The notes: generated by a model not told the origin, from the letters alone. A DNA stretch of 64,000 nt from Frankia sp. R82 (GCF_023716925.1 NZ_JAMQQG010000043.1:25515-89514); one strand, 5' to 3'. Positions 25,001 to 33,557 are shown, counted from the first letter of the stretch. Numbers and translations: made by a program.

Positions 25001-26386
25001 GCGGTGATCTGTCGTGCTGTAGGGGATGGAGACGTCGGACATGACACCGGCCGTCTTCAGCCGGAACACCAGAGCGAGCGCGCCGTCCTGCGTCTCGCAG
25101 ACGGTTTCCACCGTGTTGGTGCTGTTCAGGGAGATCTGGACGGATGCCTGCCCGGTCCCGTTCGCAGGTCGGGTGCCGTTCGCATTCGCCAAAAAGTTGT
25201 TCTTGAACAGGCCGCCCCATGTGGTGGTCGTCGTGTAGTCGGCGGCCGTCATGGCGTTGTCGTCATACCAGTTGCCGAAGAGAAAACCGGCAGCCCCGCA
25301 GAAGTTTGTCTGCGTCTGCATCTGCGCCGCGTAGAACGTGGCGGCTTGCCCGCCCCACGTCGGGTTGTCGGACAGGTTGCCGTTCTTCACACCGAATTCG
25401 GTTTCGATGATGATGTGGCGGCGGGAGGCACCCCCAGTTGCCGCCGTCCACCGCGCCCCGGAAAACGTCTGCCCGGTGGCGTCGTCGTCGTCCGGGTAGT
25501 CGTGCTTGGCGAAGGCGATGTTGGCCCGGCCCGTGCCGGTCAGCGTCGTATCCAGGTTTTCGAGATTCGTGAACCTGGTGTCGTCGTAGGCGTGGCTGTA
25601 GTTGTTCGAGTCGATGAGCAGCAGGCCCTTGTAGCCGATCGTCGACCGGTAGTAGGTGATGGTCGCTGCCATCGCCGTATACCAGTCGGCATCGGAAACA
25701 CTGTTGGGCTCGTTGAACGGCTCATAAAACGTCCACGGGTCGTTCACCCCAACGGCGTTCGCCACCGCCGACATGAGGTCGAACGCACGGTTGTAGTTCG
25801 TCGCCCAGGCGGCACCTTTGTAGGTCCCATCGAGCGCATCCCAATAGCAGAAACAAGTGAGAATGCCCTGTGCCTGCAGTGCGTCTCGCCAGCCGACAGC
25901 TTTCGCGACATAGGCGGCCCGGTCGGAGGAGGTGAGCCCATTCCAATAGTCGGCCCACAGGCGGATCCGCACGTAGGTGACACCCCAGGACCGCAAAGTG
26001 ACGGCGATGCTGTTCCGCGCGGCGTACTGCTGGTCGCCGAGCGGGCTCGGGCCCACAATCGGGTCCTGAACACCCCACAGGCTGATGCCGGCGAGTAGCA
26101 TCCGCGGCCCGGTGAGACTGCCCTGGCGCAGCTGACTGGTCGTCGCGGTGACATCGGCCACCGGGGCTATCGCCGCATAGCCACCGGTGGGCACCCCGAG
26201 CACCTGCACGGCCACCCGGGACGAACGAAAATCCAGGGTGCTGGCAGTCTGCACATTGCCGTAGGAGGGAACACACTGGACGGTGAGAACCCCGCCGGCT
26301 TCGGTGGCGAACGCCGACGCCGTCCACGGGGGATTGCCGATTACACCGTCGTTGAAATCATCGGTGATGTCCCCGGTGAGCGCCAT
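22070..26386 (-). CDS. Giant minor tail protein with GH5-like glycosidase and LamG-like domain, 1438 aa
   Basis: Domains by eye: residues 1-90, beta-rich (concanavalin-like start DDFNDG); about 95-400, a GH5-type cellulase barrel with Glu226 in FNEPN as acid/base and Glu330 in ETEFG as nucleophile; 400-700, further beta-sandwich carbohydrate-binding-like segments; from about 714 (WTDITRYVRGKVSL, YELGRFEAG) a siphophage minor tail protein domain interrupted at about 870-1065 by a LamG/pentraxin-like insert (VFDGGSSLN, WSMEMWIKP, HFYINGGEE); then the tail protein's C-terminal half. It should sit at the tail tip and combine receptor contact with polysaccharide cleavage. It follows the tape-measure gene as in siphophages. 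Length and domain number are exceptional. Confidence 0.8.
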   Translation of the reverse strand: MALTGDITDDFNDGVIGNPPWTASAFATEAGGVLTVQCVPSYGNVQTASTLDFRSSRVAVQVLGVPTGGYAAIAPVADVTATTSQLRQGSLTGPRMLLAGISLWGVQDPIVGPSPLGDQQYAARNSIAVTLRSWGVTYVRIRLWADYWNGLTSSDRAAYVAKAVGWRDALQAQGILTCFCYWDALDGTYKGAAWATNYNRAFDLMSAVANAVGVNDPWTFYEPFNEPNSVSDADWYTAMAATITYYRSTIGYKGLLLIDSNNYSHAYDDTRFTNLENLDTTLTGTGRANIAFAKHDYPDDDDATGQTFSGARWTAATGGASRRHIIIETEFGVKNGNLSDNPTWGGQAATFYAAQMQTQTNFCGAAGFLFGNWYDDNAMTAADYTTTTTWGGLFKNNFLANANGTRPANGTGQASVQISLNSTNTVETVCETQDGALALVFRLKTAGVMSDVSIPYSTTDHRWWRMTEAAGVITWATSADGLTWTTQRTAASTFSLTAVGVSLLAGYYGLGFADQGSAVYDNFNLTPTTGGGGSGPGSATWPRLIVEAGFGLPARAATTWPLSNGDTATCQRSIGQWAAYVACTVGLARGVAPAPYRNSVAITGTGGEMLAGIQTDVGSILSGVSYTATVQLRAAVTGRASTLKIDWKFAGGGTATVSGTTITTNTNGWTTLTVTSPAPTGTSYAFFYVDIPGAAAGERHYAAALTADTSTSRWTDITRYVRGKVSLQRSSRQYELGRFEAGSASIAVDNSDGRFTYGNSASPYYPNIRPIVPVRIRAVWNGVVYPRWAGVVERWPLSWQDPALSIPTITCVDSPGVLSQGELRSTYEEEVRLDNPASFIPMVEEQTSQAAGDIVQPDVAPITPSKYGGAQSDFGGAAVVFDGGSSLNLNPGGQLTACDYVDLSKAPGMVPSQATGWSMEMWIKPQQDVIPDTNSPLFSHLIAGTNLKTGYQIIISRNFDGQISFATGGTIAYNSGGTWYPEDSKTGEINAIYLCITLDTTGRSHFYINGGEEFASTNYLGPTPTAAVLGGDWYSTTSPQHLCETLVSHVAFYNYELPADRVAAHWAVGRNGGYDLERTGARVNRILNYGRWPVAMRSVQPGDSYAGSGNGFGLAGLAGQSTLGACQDTADAEAGQLYAAADGTIVFEARSYRASQTQAVNLWDGIAGLPYQLDGLGFDLDPTYIYNTVNLTRDGGPTQSATDTTSADMYLPRTYSGTLKLRDDSELAGRTNLYLSLYKNPRLRMSGFSFIPSANPSVLFPVALTIDISDRQRVVHRPIGAPAITYDGYVDALAEEITVEHGGTQEWKTDVQMSPMLVDYWQLAAARTTVSAGAGAGSTSLVLAALPDRLTNPAQASWATGAYDIWRAGARIGQVTVTAVNPTFTGYTTFTVAVTALGFGVNAGDTIVSQLPAGATSQSSPTQWDSRSILGSTTRLAN

Positions 26387-26422
26387 AACATCTCCCGGAG
26401 GCGGATGTGGAAACGTGGATGG

Positions 26423-28960
26423 TCAGGCTGCGCCGAGAGCGCGCTGGCCCTGGCCGGCGGCGGAAAGACCATTGGTCAAGTTCCGTCGCTCGCTTTGCAA
26501 CGCCTGGGTCTGCACAGCGCGGAACACCTCGCGGCCGTCGATCTGAACGACGATGTCCGCCGGCTTGCCGGCCGGCTGCCCTCCGGCAGATGCGGCGAGA
26601 TTCCCCGCCCAGCTGGCAGCGGCGCCCGCCCAGCTGGTAGCGGCCGGACCGAACGCGCCCGGGGTGAGCCGGCCGGTGAGCTGGCCCATCGCCGCGTCAA
26701 CCGTGCCCATCTGCCCGCCGATACCCTGGGCGAGTAGCCGCACAATAGACTGGCCAGAATAGAAGGGGTTTCCTCGACCGGAAAGCGGGCCTTCCTTTGC
26801 CGGGCTGAAAGGTAGATAGCCTTTTATTTTTGACACGATCGAGTGCATCGTGTCGCCAATTTTCCCGGCTGCATGCTTCAGTCCGTCAATCAGGCCTTGG
26901 ATGATGTGCTCTCCTGCGTCGAACAGCCATCGTCCGGCGTCGGCGAACAGGCCGCCGATCACCCCTGGAATGCGTCCTACCCAGCTGGACGCGGCGGTCC
27001 AGCCGTTCTGGAGACCACCGAGCAGCCCGCGGAGCACCCGGACGCCTGCGTCGAACAGCCATTGCGCGGCGTTCAGGAAAAACCCGAGGATCATCAGCGG
27101 TAGGCCGACATACCAGAATACGATAATATTCCAATACATCTTGATCCCCCAAAGCAGGCCCTCGAGGATTTTTCCACCAGCCTCCTTGAGGAGCTCCGGC
27201 GCTTTCCCGAAAAAGCCGAGGATCTGCCCTGGGAGTTCCTGAAAGAAGTGACCTACGGCCTTGGCCGCATTACCCACCCATTGCAGCGCTCCATGTACAA
27301 GATTGCGGAATCTCTGCGAGTGGGTGTAGGCCAGGATGAAAGCTCCGACGAGCAGGCCGAGAACGAGTAGCAGTGCACCTAAGGGGTTGGCAGCGAGAAA
27401 AGCGGAGAATGCGGTGAACGCGGTGCGCACAATGCTGATCCCACGGGAGATCAGGCTGAATGCGCCGCCTACCCGGCGGATAGCGTCCCGTAGGCTCATG
27501 AGGATCCGCACGCCCGGGGTCATGCGGGCGATGAAACCGGCGAGCGCCTGAAAGCCGCGGGCGAAGCTCAGAAGTCGGGAGACGTTCCAGAGGGCTCGGG
27601 CATCCCGCAGGCCCTGAATGAGTAGCCGAAGGGCGTTTCGTGTCCCGAGGATCGGGGACACGAAACGGTGGAAAATCATGAAGCCGGCGGCGAGCACTCC
27701 CAGCGTCCGGGTATGGGCAGAAATCTGGCCGCCGGCGCCGCCGAGTGTCGGGCCAAGCACGTGGGCGAGCACCCACACGAATGCGTTGACAGCAGGCAGA
27801 ACAATCGCCCCTACGACCTTCGCGAAAAACAGCAGAACCGGAATGATGATCTGCGAGAAGACCTGACCCATGGCCCGGTTGAACGGCGCGATCTGCTGGA
27901 AAAATTCGATCAGATTCCGGAAGATCGGCCCAAGCTGTTGTCGCAGCGTGTCCAGCCCTTTACCGAGGCCTTCGATTCCGGAGTTACCCGCCGCGTCCCC
28001 GAACGCCCCCGCCGAACGCGAAGCAGCGAGGAAAACCCGGCCGATATCGGTGAGAATGGGCCACAGGTGCTGAGAGAACAGCACCCACAGGGCCTTCGCT
28101 TCCTGCTCCTGCGCCCAGGCGGCGGCAACCTGCTGGGCGGCCTCGAGCGCGCCGTCGTCAGGCGGCGACGGGAACTTCGGCTCGGGCCCGCGGCAGTTCG
28201 TGCCGTAGGAACAGAACGTCCGGCAGAAGAAGTAGTCCTCGTCGCGGATCTCCCACTTGTCGATCGCACGGCGAATCTCGGTGATCTTATCGTCCGTGCT
28301 TTCCGCGCCGAACCGGTCGAGGATGCCGGCCATCTCGGTGGCCCGCGCCCGCTCGGTGGCAACCCGGTCCGCGGCCTCGTCGGCAATCTTCTGGTCGAAC
28401 GGCTCGGAAAACTCCCATGCGTCCTCGAAATCGCCGTCGCGGGGAACGAACACCAAGCCGACGGTATGGATGTCGTAGCCCGCCTCGCGGAGTGCGGCGC
28501 CGGCGAGATGCACCTGGGCGCGGTAGCCCCGGCCGATCCCGTCCTTCTTCAGGCGGGCGATCTTCGAGAGGCGAGGGAACTTCCAGTCGACCACCCGGCC
28601 AGCCAGGATGAAACCGAGGTCGATTGTGCAGGCCACCTTCCGGTACACCGCCCGGAACTCGACCAGCAGCCGGAAACGGTCCGGAAGGCGGCGCAGCGCC
28701 GCCTCAGCAGCCGCGTGGGCCGCCTTCCCCATCCACGAGTCCGCCCGCAGCCGCGGGTCCGACTCGGGTATGCGGAGCAGCCGCCACAGCGACTCGGCCC
28801 GGCAACCCATCGCCTGCGACGCCCCGGTCTCCACCTGCAGAGCCCGCGGGTCGGAGGCTTCCATCTCCGATATCGCCAGCTGCAGCAGGCCCAGCCCGGT
28901 CAGCTCCTCGACGTCCGGCGCGTCCTGCCCGCCGGCCGGACGCTCGTCCAGCGTGGTCAT
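26423..28960 (-). CDS. In-frame fusion of a RecB/Cas4-like nuclease with the C-terminal part of a tape-measure protein, 845 aa
   Basis: ATG 28960 overlaps the previous stop (ATGA). Residues 1-290 are a PD-(D/E)XK exonuclease: IDLGF (Asp114) and VVDWK (Asp125, Lys127) form the active site, YRAQVHLAGAAL is the Q motif, and Cys53 with Cys246, Cys250 and Cys256 could hold an iron-sulfur cluster as in Cas4/AddB. At about residue 290 the sequence turns abruptly into a hydrophobic tape-measure protein: transmembrane-like helices, KPADIVVQIDGREVF at the end, and the repeated WLFDAG and GLLGG helices typical of siphophage tape measures, whose N-terminal part is absent. Recombination and tail genes are normally separated by packaging, head and connector genes, so this looks like a deletion junction near 28,090. 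The product is unlikely to work as a tape measure. A misassembly is the main alternative. Confidence 0.8.
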   Translation of the reverse strand: MTTLDERPAGGQDAPDVEELTGLGLLQLAISEMEASDPRALQVETGASQAMGCRAESLWRLLRIPESDPRLRADSWMGKAAHAAAEAALRRLPDRFRLLVEFRAVYRKVACTIDLGFILAGRVVDWKFPRLSKIARLKKDGIGRGYRAQVHLAGAALREAGYDIHTVGLVFVPRDGDFEDAWEFSEPFDQKIADEAADRVATERARATEMAGILDRFGAESTDDKITEIRRAIDKWEIRDEDYFFCRTFCSYGTNCRGPEPKFPSPPDDGALEAAQQVAAAWAQEQEAKALWVLFSQHLWPILTDIGRVFLAASRSAGAFGDAAGNSGIEGLGKGLDTLRQQLGPIFRNLIEFFQQIAPFNRAMGQVFSQIIIPVLLFFAKVVGAIVLPAVNAFVWVLAHVLGPTLGGAGGQISAHTRTLGVLAAGFMIFHRFVSPILGTRNALRLLIQGLRDARALWNVSRLLSFARGFQALAGFIARMTPGVRILMSLRDAIRRVGGAFSLISRGISIVRTAFTAFSAFLAANPLGALLLVLGLLVGAFILAYTHSQRFRNLVHGALQWVGNAAKAVGHFFQELPGQILGFFGKAPELLKEAGGKILEGLLWGIKMYWNIIVFWYVGLPLMILGFFLNAAQWLFDAGVRVLRGLLGGLQNGWTAASSWVGRIPGVIGGLFADAGRWLFDAGEHIIQGLIDGLKHAAGKIGDTMHSIVSKIKGYLPFSPAKEGPLSGRGNPFYSGQSIVRLLAQGIGGQMGTVDAAMGQLTGRLTPGAFGPAATSWAGAAASWAGNLAASAGGQPAGKPADIVVQIDGREVFRAVQTQALQSERRNLTNGLSAAGQGQRALGAA

Positions 28961-30030
28961 GACGACCACCGCCCGCCACCGGATGCGGCAGTCACGGACT
29001 TCGCCAGCGACTGGCAAAGCGTGAGCTGCTTCGACAGAACCTTCGACCGGTCCTCGATGTAGGCGAGCGCCAGCTTGCAGCGGCGAACATCCTCCCGCTC
29101 GGCGGCAGTCGCAAGATCAGCCTTCGCCTTCTGCCGGTACTCAGGCAGCAGGCGAGCGCCGGTAGCCTCGCACTCGGCGGCATAGCGGTCGAAGAAAGCG
29201 GCGTAGGCGCGGAGACGGATCTCCTCTGCTTCCGACAGCGCCTCCATCGCGGCCCGCTTGTAGGCGGCGACGTCTTCCAGCCGGGCGGCGATACGGAGCT
29301 GTTCGGCGTCGACCTGTTCGGGGTTGCAGTTCTGCTCGTTCAGCGCGAACCGGGAGCGGATCTCCCGGATTCGGGACGGGATCGTGTCGAGGATCCGGCC
29401 TCGGGACTCCGGGTCGGCGTTCAGCATCGCCGGTGGAATCTCAAGGTCGGCATCCGGAGACGCGTCGGCCGGCTGGCCAGCGTGTTGTGTCTGCTGTTGG
29501 CCCTTGGCCGCCTGCACGCGCTGCCGTCCCAGCTCGTAGCGGATCTGCATGAGGATCTTCCCGAGATGGTTCTGGCCCTCGGCGGCGCAGGCGGGACGGC
29601 CGCAAAAGCAGTCCCCCCATACGTTGTCGTGCCAGGTGTTGCCCTCGACGAGCAGCCGGTCGCCGGTCTCGACGAGCAGGTTTGCGAGATGGGGGTTGGT
29701 GAACTTGGCGCGGACGGCTTCGGTCATCACCTGATGGCGAATCTCGTCCCAACCGTCCCGGATCTGTACCTTCCTACCTCGGGCCTTCGCTTCGGTGGGG
29801 GTGGGAGCGGACAGCACCCACTCGCGCTGCCGGGCGTCGACGGTCTTCATGCACTGGAAGGCGTGCTCAACCGTCGGGTATGTGCGGCCACCCCAGGTGA
29901 AGGGTGCGCGGGCAAAGTTCGACAGAAAGCCGAGCGTGCCTTTGAACTCCTCGATGGCGACTGGATGCCAGTGACCGTCGGGGGCGAGGACCGAGCCGTT
30001 GCGGATCTCACCGATCGTCGGCGCGGTCAT
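28957..30030 (-). CDS. NADAR-domain protein with C-terminal helical domain, 357 aa
   Basis: Residues about 20-165 match the NADAR (YbiA-like) domain: GFLSNFARAPF, YPTVEHAFQ, LLVEGNTWHDNVWGDC, and NHLGKILMQIR. NADAR proteins cleave N-glycosidic bonds in ADP-ribose-linked or riboflavin-pathway compounds; some reverse guanosine ADP-ribosylation of DNA. A Cys-rich insert (CFCGRPAC) is present as in many phage members. Residues 190-350 are a charged, mostly helical domain of unknown role. It lies between the RecA-like ATPase and the nuclease and overlaps both by 4 bases, so it belongs to the phage early module. A counter-defence role is inference. Confidence 0.8.
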   Translation of the reverse strand: MTAPTIGEIRNGSVLAPDGHWHPVAIEEFKGTLGFLSNFARAPFTWGGRTYPTVEHAFQCMKTVDARQREWVLSAPTPTEAKARGRKVQIRDGWDEIRHQVMTEAVRAKFTNPHLANLLVETGDRLLVEGNTWHDNVWGDCFCGRPACAAEGQNHLGKILMQIRYELGRQRVQAAKGQQQTQHAGQPADASPDADLEIPPAMLNADPESRGRILDTIPSRIREIRSRFALNEQNCNPEQVDAEQLRIAARLEDVAAYKRAAMEALSEAEEIRLRAYAAFFDRYAAECEATGARLLPEYRQKAKADLATAAEREDVRRCKLALAYIEDRSKVLSKQLTLCQSLAKSVTAASGGGRWSS

Positions 30031-31421
30031 GCCGCCACCGGCTGCCGGCTCACGGTCTTCAGGTGCTCGGCGAACCGCTGCAGCAGACCGACTGTCGCGT
30101 CACGAAGCAGCGACCCGCCCGACCACTTCTCGTAGGCGGCGGTGAGCGCCGCGAAGTCCAGCGTCCCGTCCGGCTGGGCGAAGCCCGCTCGGATGGCAGC
30201 CTGGGTGACATCCCGACGCCGGGCCTCCAAGTCGTCCGGAGCCGGCTCTGGCAGAGGCGCGTTGGCCGCCGGCGCGGGTGGGATGCTGGCCAGGTCGCCG
30301 CTGATCCCGTTCATGTTGGCCGGGGTCTGGACGGAGTTCGGCACCGGCGCAGGCGTCTGCTGCTGCTCGGCCGCCCGACCGGTAGCGATGGCCGGCGGCG
30401 AGGAGATCTCGTTGCCCTTACGAATGATCAGCTTGCCGAGGGGGCCGATCTCGCCCGTCTCATCCATCACCGGCACGGCGAGCTTCCCTGTTTTCAGGGC
30501 ATCGTCGTACAGCCGGCGGAGGTCTTCCTGGGTGGCGTTCTTGTCGAGTGCGCGGTCACGGAACTGGGCCGCTGATGGGTCCTCTCCACGCTCCTCGGCG
30601 GTCAGCTCGCCGCCGGTCGTGGCCTTGATGTCCCGGACATGCGCCTGCTCCGGGTCGCACCGCAACGCGGTGAAGATCAGCCATTCGAGGAGGTTCCGCT
30701 CTGCCTCGGCGGCCTTCACGTCCTTCGGCTCGTCGCGCCCCGGGCGGATACCGGCATGCACGGACCGCGCCCCGATGATCTGCGGCTTGCCGGATCGGGA
30801 CATCCGGACCCACATCGTCGCGTCGTAGGCCAGCGTCTTGTGGCCCTCGACCCGATAGTCCTTTTGCCGTTCGATCGGCTTGCCGTTGTCGTCGAGGGCG
30901 GCGACTTCCTTCCCGCGGGCCAGCAGGATCACAATGCCCGGGAACGTCAGGAGCTCGGTCATCAGCCGCCGGTAGCGGGAACCCGAGTCGTTCCACAAGT
31001 CCATCGAGACCGTCACCTCGACGTCCGGGCCGAGCTTGCGGCGCTGCCGGGCCCGTTCCGACGCCCAGTTCTTCAGCCCCTCCCACACGTCCGAGATGGT
31101 GTCGATCACCAGGACGGTCGGGGGTTCCTGCGCGTCCGAGGCGCGGCGAGCCTCGGCCTTCACTGCGCGGACCTGGCCGAGGATGTCGAGGAACGTGCCG
31201 TCGTGCTCGATCACCTCGTAGCGGACCCCGGGGATCGCCCCGTACTCGTCGGCGGAACCTTCGCCGAGGTCGACCCAGAAGGTTCGGCCGACACGGGCCG
31301 ATGCCGACAGCAGGGCCGCGGAGTACGACTTCCCGGATTTCTCCCCGCCTTCGACGAGGATCACCGGCCACGGCACCTGGCCGGTGGGCCGGCGGGAGCG
31401 GATCTGTGGTGCGACGGTCAT
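30027..31421 (-). CDS. RecA-like phage recombination ATPase (Sak4/AAA_24-like), 464 aa
   Basis: Walker A GGEKSGKS at about residues 25-32 and Walker B TVLVIDTISD at about 101-110, followed by an Arg-rich segment (ERARQRRKLG) and LARGKEV. The layout is that of the small RecA-fold single-strand annealing ATPases of siphophages, with a longer, Pro-rich C-terminus (from about 350). It is encoded directly upstream of the NADAR and exonuclease genes, a typical recombination module in which nuclease and annealing ATPase cooperate. No helicase or primase is seen next to it. Confidence 0.75.
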   Translation of the reverse strand: MTVAPQIRSRRPTGQVPWPVILVEGGEKSGKSYSAALLSASARVGRTFWVDLGEGSADEYGAIPGVRYEVIEHDGTFLDILGQVRAVKAEARRASDAQEPPTVLVIDTISDVWEGLKNWASERARQRRKLGPDVEVTVSMDLWNDSGSRYRRLMTELLTFPGIVILLARGKEVAALDDNGKPIERQKDYRVEGHKTLAYDATMWVRMSRSGKPQIIGARSVHAGIRPGRDEPKDVKAAEAERNLLEWLIFTALRCDPEQAHVRDIKATTGGELTAEERGEDPSAAQFRDRALDKNATQEDLRRLYDDALKTGKLAVPVMDETGEIGPLGKLIIRKGNEISSPPAIATGRAAEQQQTPAPVPNSVQTPANMNGISGDLASIPPAPAANAPLPEPAPDDLEARRRDVTQAAIRAGFAQPDGTLDFAALTAAYEKWSGGSLLRDATVGLLQRFAEHLKTVSRQPVAA

Positions 31422-31738
31422 GCTGCAGCCCCCGGGGTGGTCTGGTCGGACGGGATGATCTGGTCGGCGATGTCCGCCACGTCATCGGCGATGTCGATGA
31501 CCTTCTCGGCGAGCGCGTCGACCGCGTCCGCGAGGATCCGCGGGCCGGCGTCGGCGATCTGCTGGGTCAGCGTCACCAGCGACATGGCGGTCGACACCTG
31601 CGCTTTGGTGCGGGCCAGCTCGGCGACGGGCAAGCCGGTGCCGTCCAGGCTGTTGGCCAGGCGGACGGCGTCGGCGGCGAGGTTCGCCGCGGTGGCCACA
31701 TCCCCCTGGTAGGGGCTGGCCGTCGGGTTGTCGCTCAT
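31418..31738 (-). CDS. Hypothetical acidic helical protein, 106 aa
   Basis: Ala/Asp/Leu-rich, predicted wholly helical (TAANLAADAVRLAN, DALAEKVIDIADDVADIAD), with no Cys. Four-base overlaps on both sides put it in the early operon with the RecA-like ATPase. No family recognised. Confidence 0.65.
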   Translation of the reverse strand: MSDNPTASPYQGDVATAANLAADAVRLANSLDGTGLPVAELARTKAQVSTAMSLVTLTQQIADAGPRILADAVDALAEKVIDIADDVADIADQIIPSDQTTPGAAA

Positions 31739-32112
31739 CGGACATCACCAGCCAAGTAGGCGGTCACGCCCAGCTCGGCGGCCCGCATCGCGACGTCCGG
31801 GTCGGCATATGGCGACCGGTTCAGGTGAACGATGCTGTCGCCGGGGCGTACGTCGAGTGGCCGGCCGTCGATGACGTGCCAGTGCCACTGGCCGCCGTCG
31901 GCGGTGGCCCAGTAGACGACAGCGGCAGCCACGCAGGAGTGGAAGCCGAAGCGGCAGGCGGAAGGCGTGCATCTGTAGCGCCGCTGGGCAGTCAGTGGGA
32001 TGTTCACCGACCCGTACGTCAGCACCCAGTCGTCGAACGCTAGGACCGCGCCCTGGAGTCTGCGGGACTGAAGGTCCTGCGGCGAGCCGGGCGGGAAGTT
32101 GATCGCGCTCAT
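31735..32112 (-). CDS. Hypothetical protein, 125 aa
   Basis: ATG 32112 is chosen because it overlaps the upstream stop as ATGA. A compact mixed fold with two Cys (TPSACRFGFHSC) and a WHWHVIDG segment. Probably globular and soluble; no family recognised. Confidence 0.6.
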   Translation of the reverse strand: MSAINFPPGSPQDLQSRRLQGAVLAFDDWVLTYGSVNIPLTAQRRYRCTPSACRFGFHSCVAAAVVYWATADGGQWHWHVIDGRPLDVRPGDSIVHLNRSPYADPDVAMRAAELGVTAYLAGDVR

Positions 32113-32279
32113 ACGGCACCAGTCGGCGTGGCCTCGACGTACCGGGGGCAGTCGCACTGCTCGGCCGGAACGTGGACGGCCTGGCCGTCGATGCCGAGCA
32201 CCGCGCGGTGCAGGTGGATCGATCCGCCGCAGCCGGCGCACGGCCGGTGGCGGGTGATCCCCGGGGTAGTGTGAGACAC
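32109..32279 (-). CDS. Zinc-binding small protein, 56 aa
   Basis: GTG start at 32279 with GAGAGGGG just upstream; the stop overlaps the next start. It contains CAGCG near residue 14-18 and QCDCPRY near the C-terminus, a plausible treble-clef or ribbon. It is the promoter-distal neighbour of the HTH gene at 32358. Confidence 0.6.
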   Translation of the reverse strand: MSHTTPGITRHRPCAGCGGSIHLHRAVLGIDGQAVHVPAEQCDCPRYVEATPTGAV

Positions 32280-32357
32280 AGGTACCCCTCTCTGATGGTG
32301 GTGGGATGGGGTGTCAGGACGCCCCGGCCGGTCGCAACGGCATGGGGCGTCCGGCGT

Positions 32358-32621
32358 TTATGCGGCTGTTGCGGACAGTCCGCGGGCGTAGACCGGGCCC
32401 TCGATGTAGGCGATGACGTCGGACAGCCGGTAGCGGTATGTGATCTTGGTTCCGCGTTGGATGTGCTCTGCCGCCTTCAGTCCACGCGCCGGATCTTTCT
32501 GCTTCGCGTCGCGACGGGTCAGCCACGTGACGTGCTGACGCGTGTAGCCCAACAGGACGGCAACGTCCGACGATCGGAGCCACCGGTCGGCGGGCTTGGT
32601 GCGCCGTGTCGTTAGAGCCAT
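32358..32621 (-). CDS. Helix-turn-helix protein, excisionase/Cox-like, 87 aa
   Basis: Residues about 14-40 (WLRSSDVAVLLGYTRQHVTWLTRR) form a MerR/excisionase-type HTH, followed by a wing with basic residues (TKITYRYRLSDVIAYI). Faces away from the putative repressor gene, so the 150-base gap at 32622-32771 probably contains the early lysogeny switch. It may act as a Cro/Cox-like regulator of the early minus-strand operon. Confidence 0.65.
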   Translation of the reverse strand: MALTTRRTKPADRWLRSSDVAVLLGYTRQHVTWLTRRDAKQKDPARGLKAAEHIQRGTKITYRYRLSDVIAYIEGPVYARGLSATAA

Positions 32622-32771
32622 GGCCTAATGTTCCATTCTGTTCCAGGAAAAGTCAAGAGCTGGAACAGGCTGAACATGCATGCAAGAGCTTGAGCCCTCA
32701 GTGACTACAGACACGAGCCGGCCCCCAGGATCGGCCGCGACGCGCCACAGCGATGTGACACCCTTGCGCCT

Positions 32772-33557
32772 GTGGCGACGGATAAACGGGGTGGTCGGCT
32801 GACCCCCGAACAGACCCGGCTCCTGCACGCCGCTGTGCGCGACCGCATGGACGAGCTCGGGATGCAGGCCCGGCAGCTGTACCCGCTACCGACCTCGACC
32901 TACTACCTGATGGGCCAGGGCGGCGGCGTCAACGTCTCAACCCTGCCGTCGGTGGACACCGCCATGTGGTGGGAGCCGGGCTCCGCCTCCGACTACGCCC
33001 TCGGCAAGGGGCCGCTCCGGCCACTGGCGCGGCCAACCCCGTTTCAATGGCTGATCTTCACCGAGCGCGCGAAAGACAAGCTCAGCTACGAAGCCGTCGC
33101 CACCCTGGCTGGCAGTGACGAAAAAGGCCAGCTACTCACCGCGAGCAACGTTCATCGGCTCGAGCGAAGCGCGCCGAAACGCGTGCCAGGCGACCGGGCC
33201 ATCCGCGGCCTCGCAACCGCCCTCAATCTCGGCATCGCCGACATTCGGGATGCTCTCGCCCGATCCATCAGCGGCCAAACCGACGACGCCCACCTCGAAA
33301 TCGAGGCCAGACGGCTCCTAGCCAAGGCCGACGAGATGGACGAGCGCACCAGGTCCGAGTGGGTGGAAGCGGCGCATCTCCTGGCTGATGCGTTCCTGCG
33401 CGCGAGCCGGGGACGGCCGCGGGCAGCGGTCGACGCCGGTGAGGTTGTCGAGGACCTTTACGGCTTGGTTGGCAGCGGCGACGACCTCGAGGCCGCGTTC
33501 CAGCAGCTCGACGGTGACGGCGAGCCGGTCAGTGACCCGCGGGAATCGGACAGCTAG
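32772..33557 (+). CDS. Putative XRE-like repressor of the element, 261 aa
   Basis: GTG start at 32772 without a clear ribosome binding site, so the mRNA may be leaderless. The N-terminal 90 residues resemble actinobacterial XRE regulators. Residues about 95-160 (LSYEAVATLAGSDEK, LTASNVHRLERS, AIRGLATALNL) read as an HTH with a following helix bundle. The C-terminal half is an acidic helical domain. Divergent from the HTH gene at 32358, the position expected for an immunity repressor. Confidence 0.65.
   Translation: MATDKRGGRLTPEQTRLLHAAVRDRMDELGMQARQLYPLPTSTYYLMGQGGGVNVSTLPSVDTAMWWEPGSASDYALGKGPLRPLARPTPFQWLIFTERAKDKLSYEAVATLAGSDEKGQLLTASNVHRLERSAPKRVPGDRAIRGLATALNLGIADIRDALARSISGQTDDAHLEIEARRLLAKADEMDERTRSEWVEAAHLLADAFLRASRGRPRAAVDAGEVVEDLYGLVGSGDDLEAAFQQLDGDGEPVSDPRESDS

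Noticed and set aside
24287..26098. 603-aa plus-strand frame inside the giant tail gene
   Set aside because: No motif, composition typical of an antisense GC frame; the opposite strand carries the GH5 active site.
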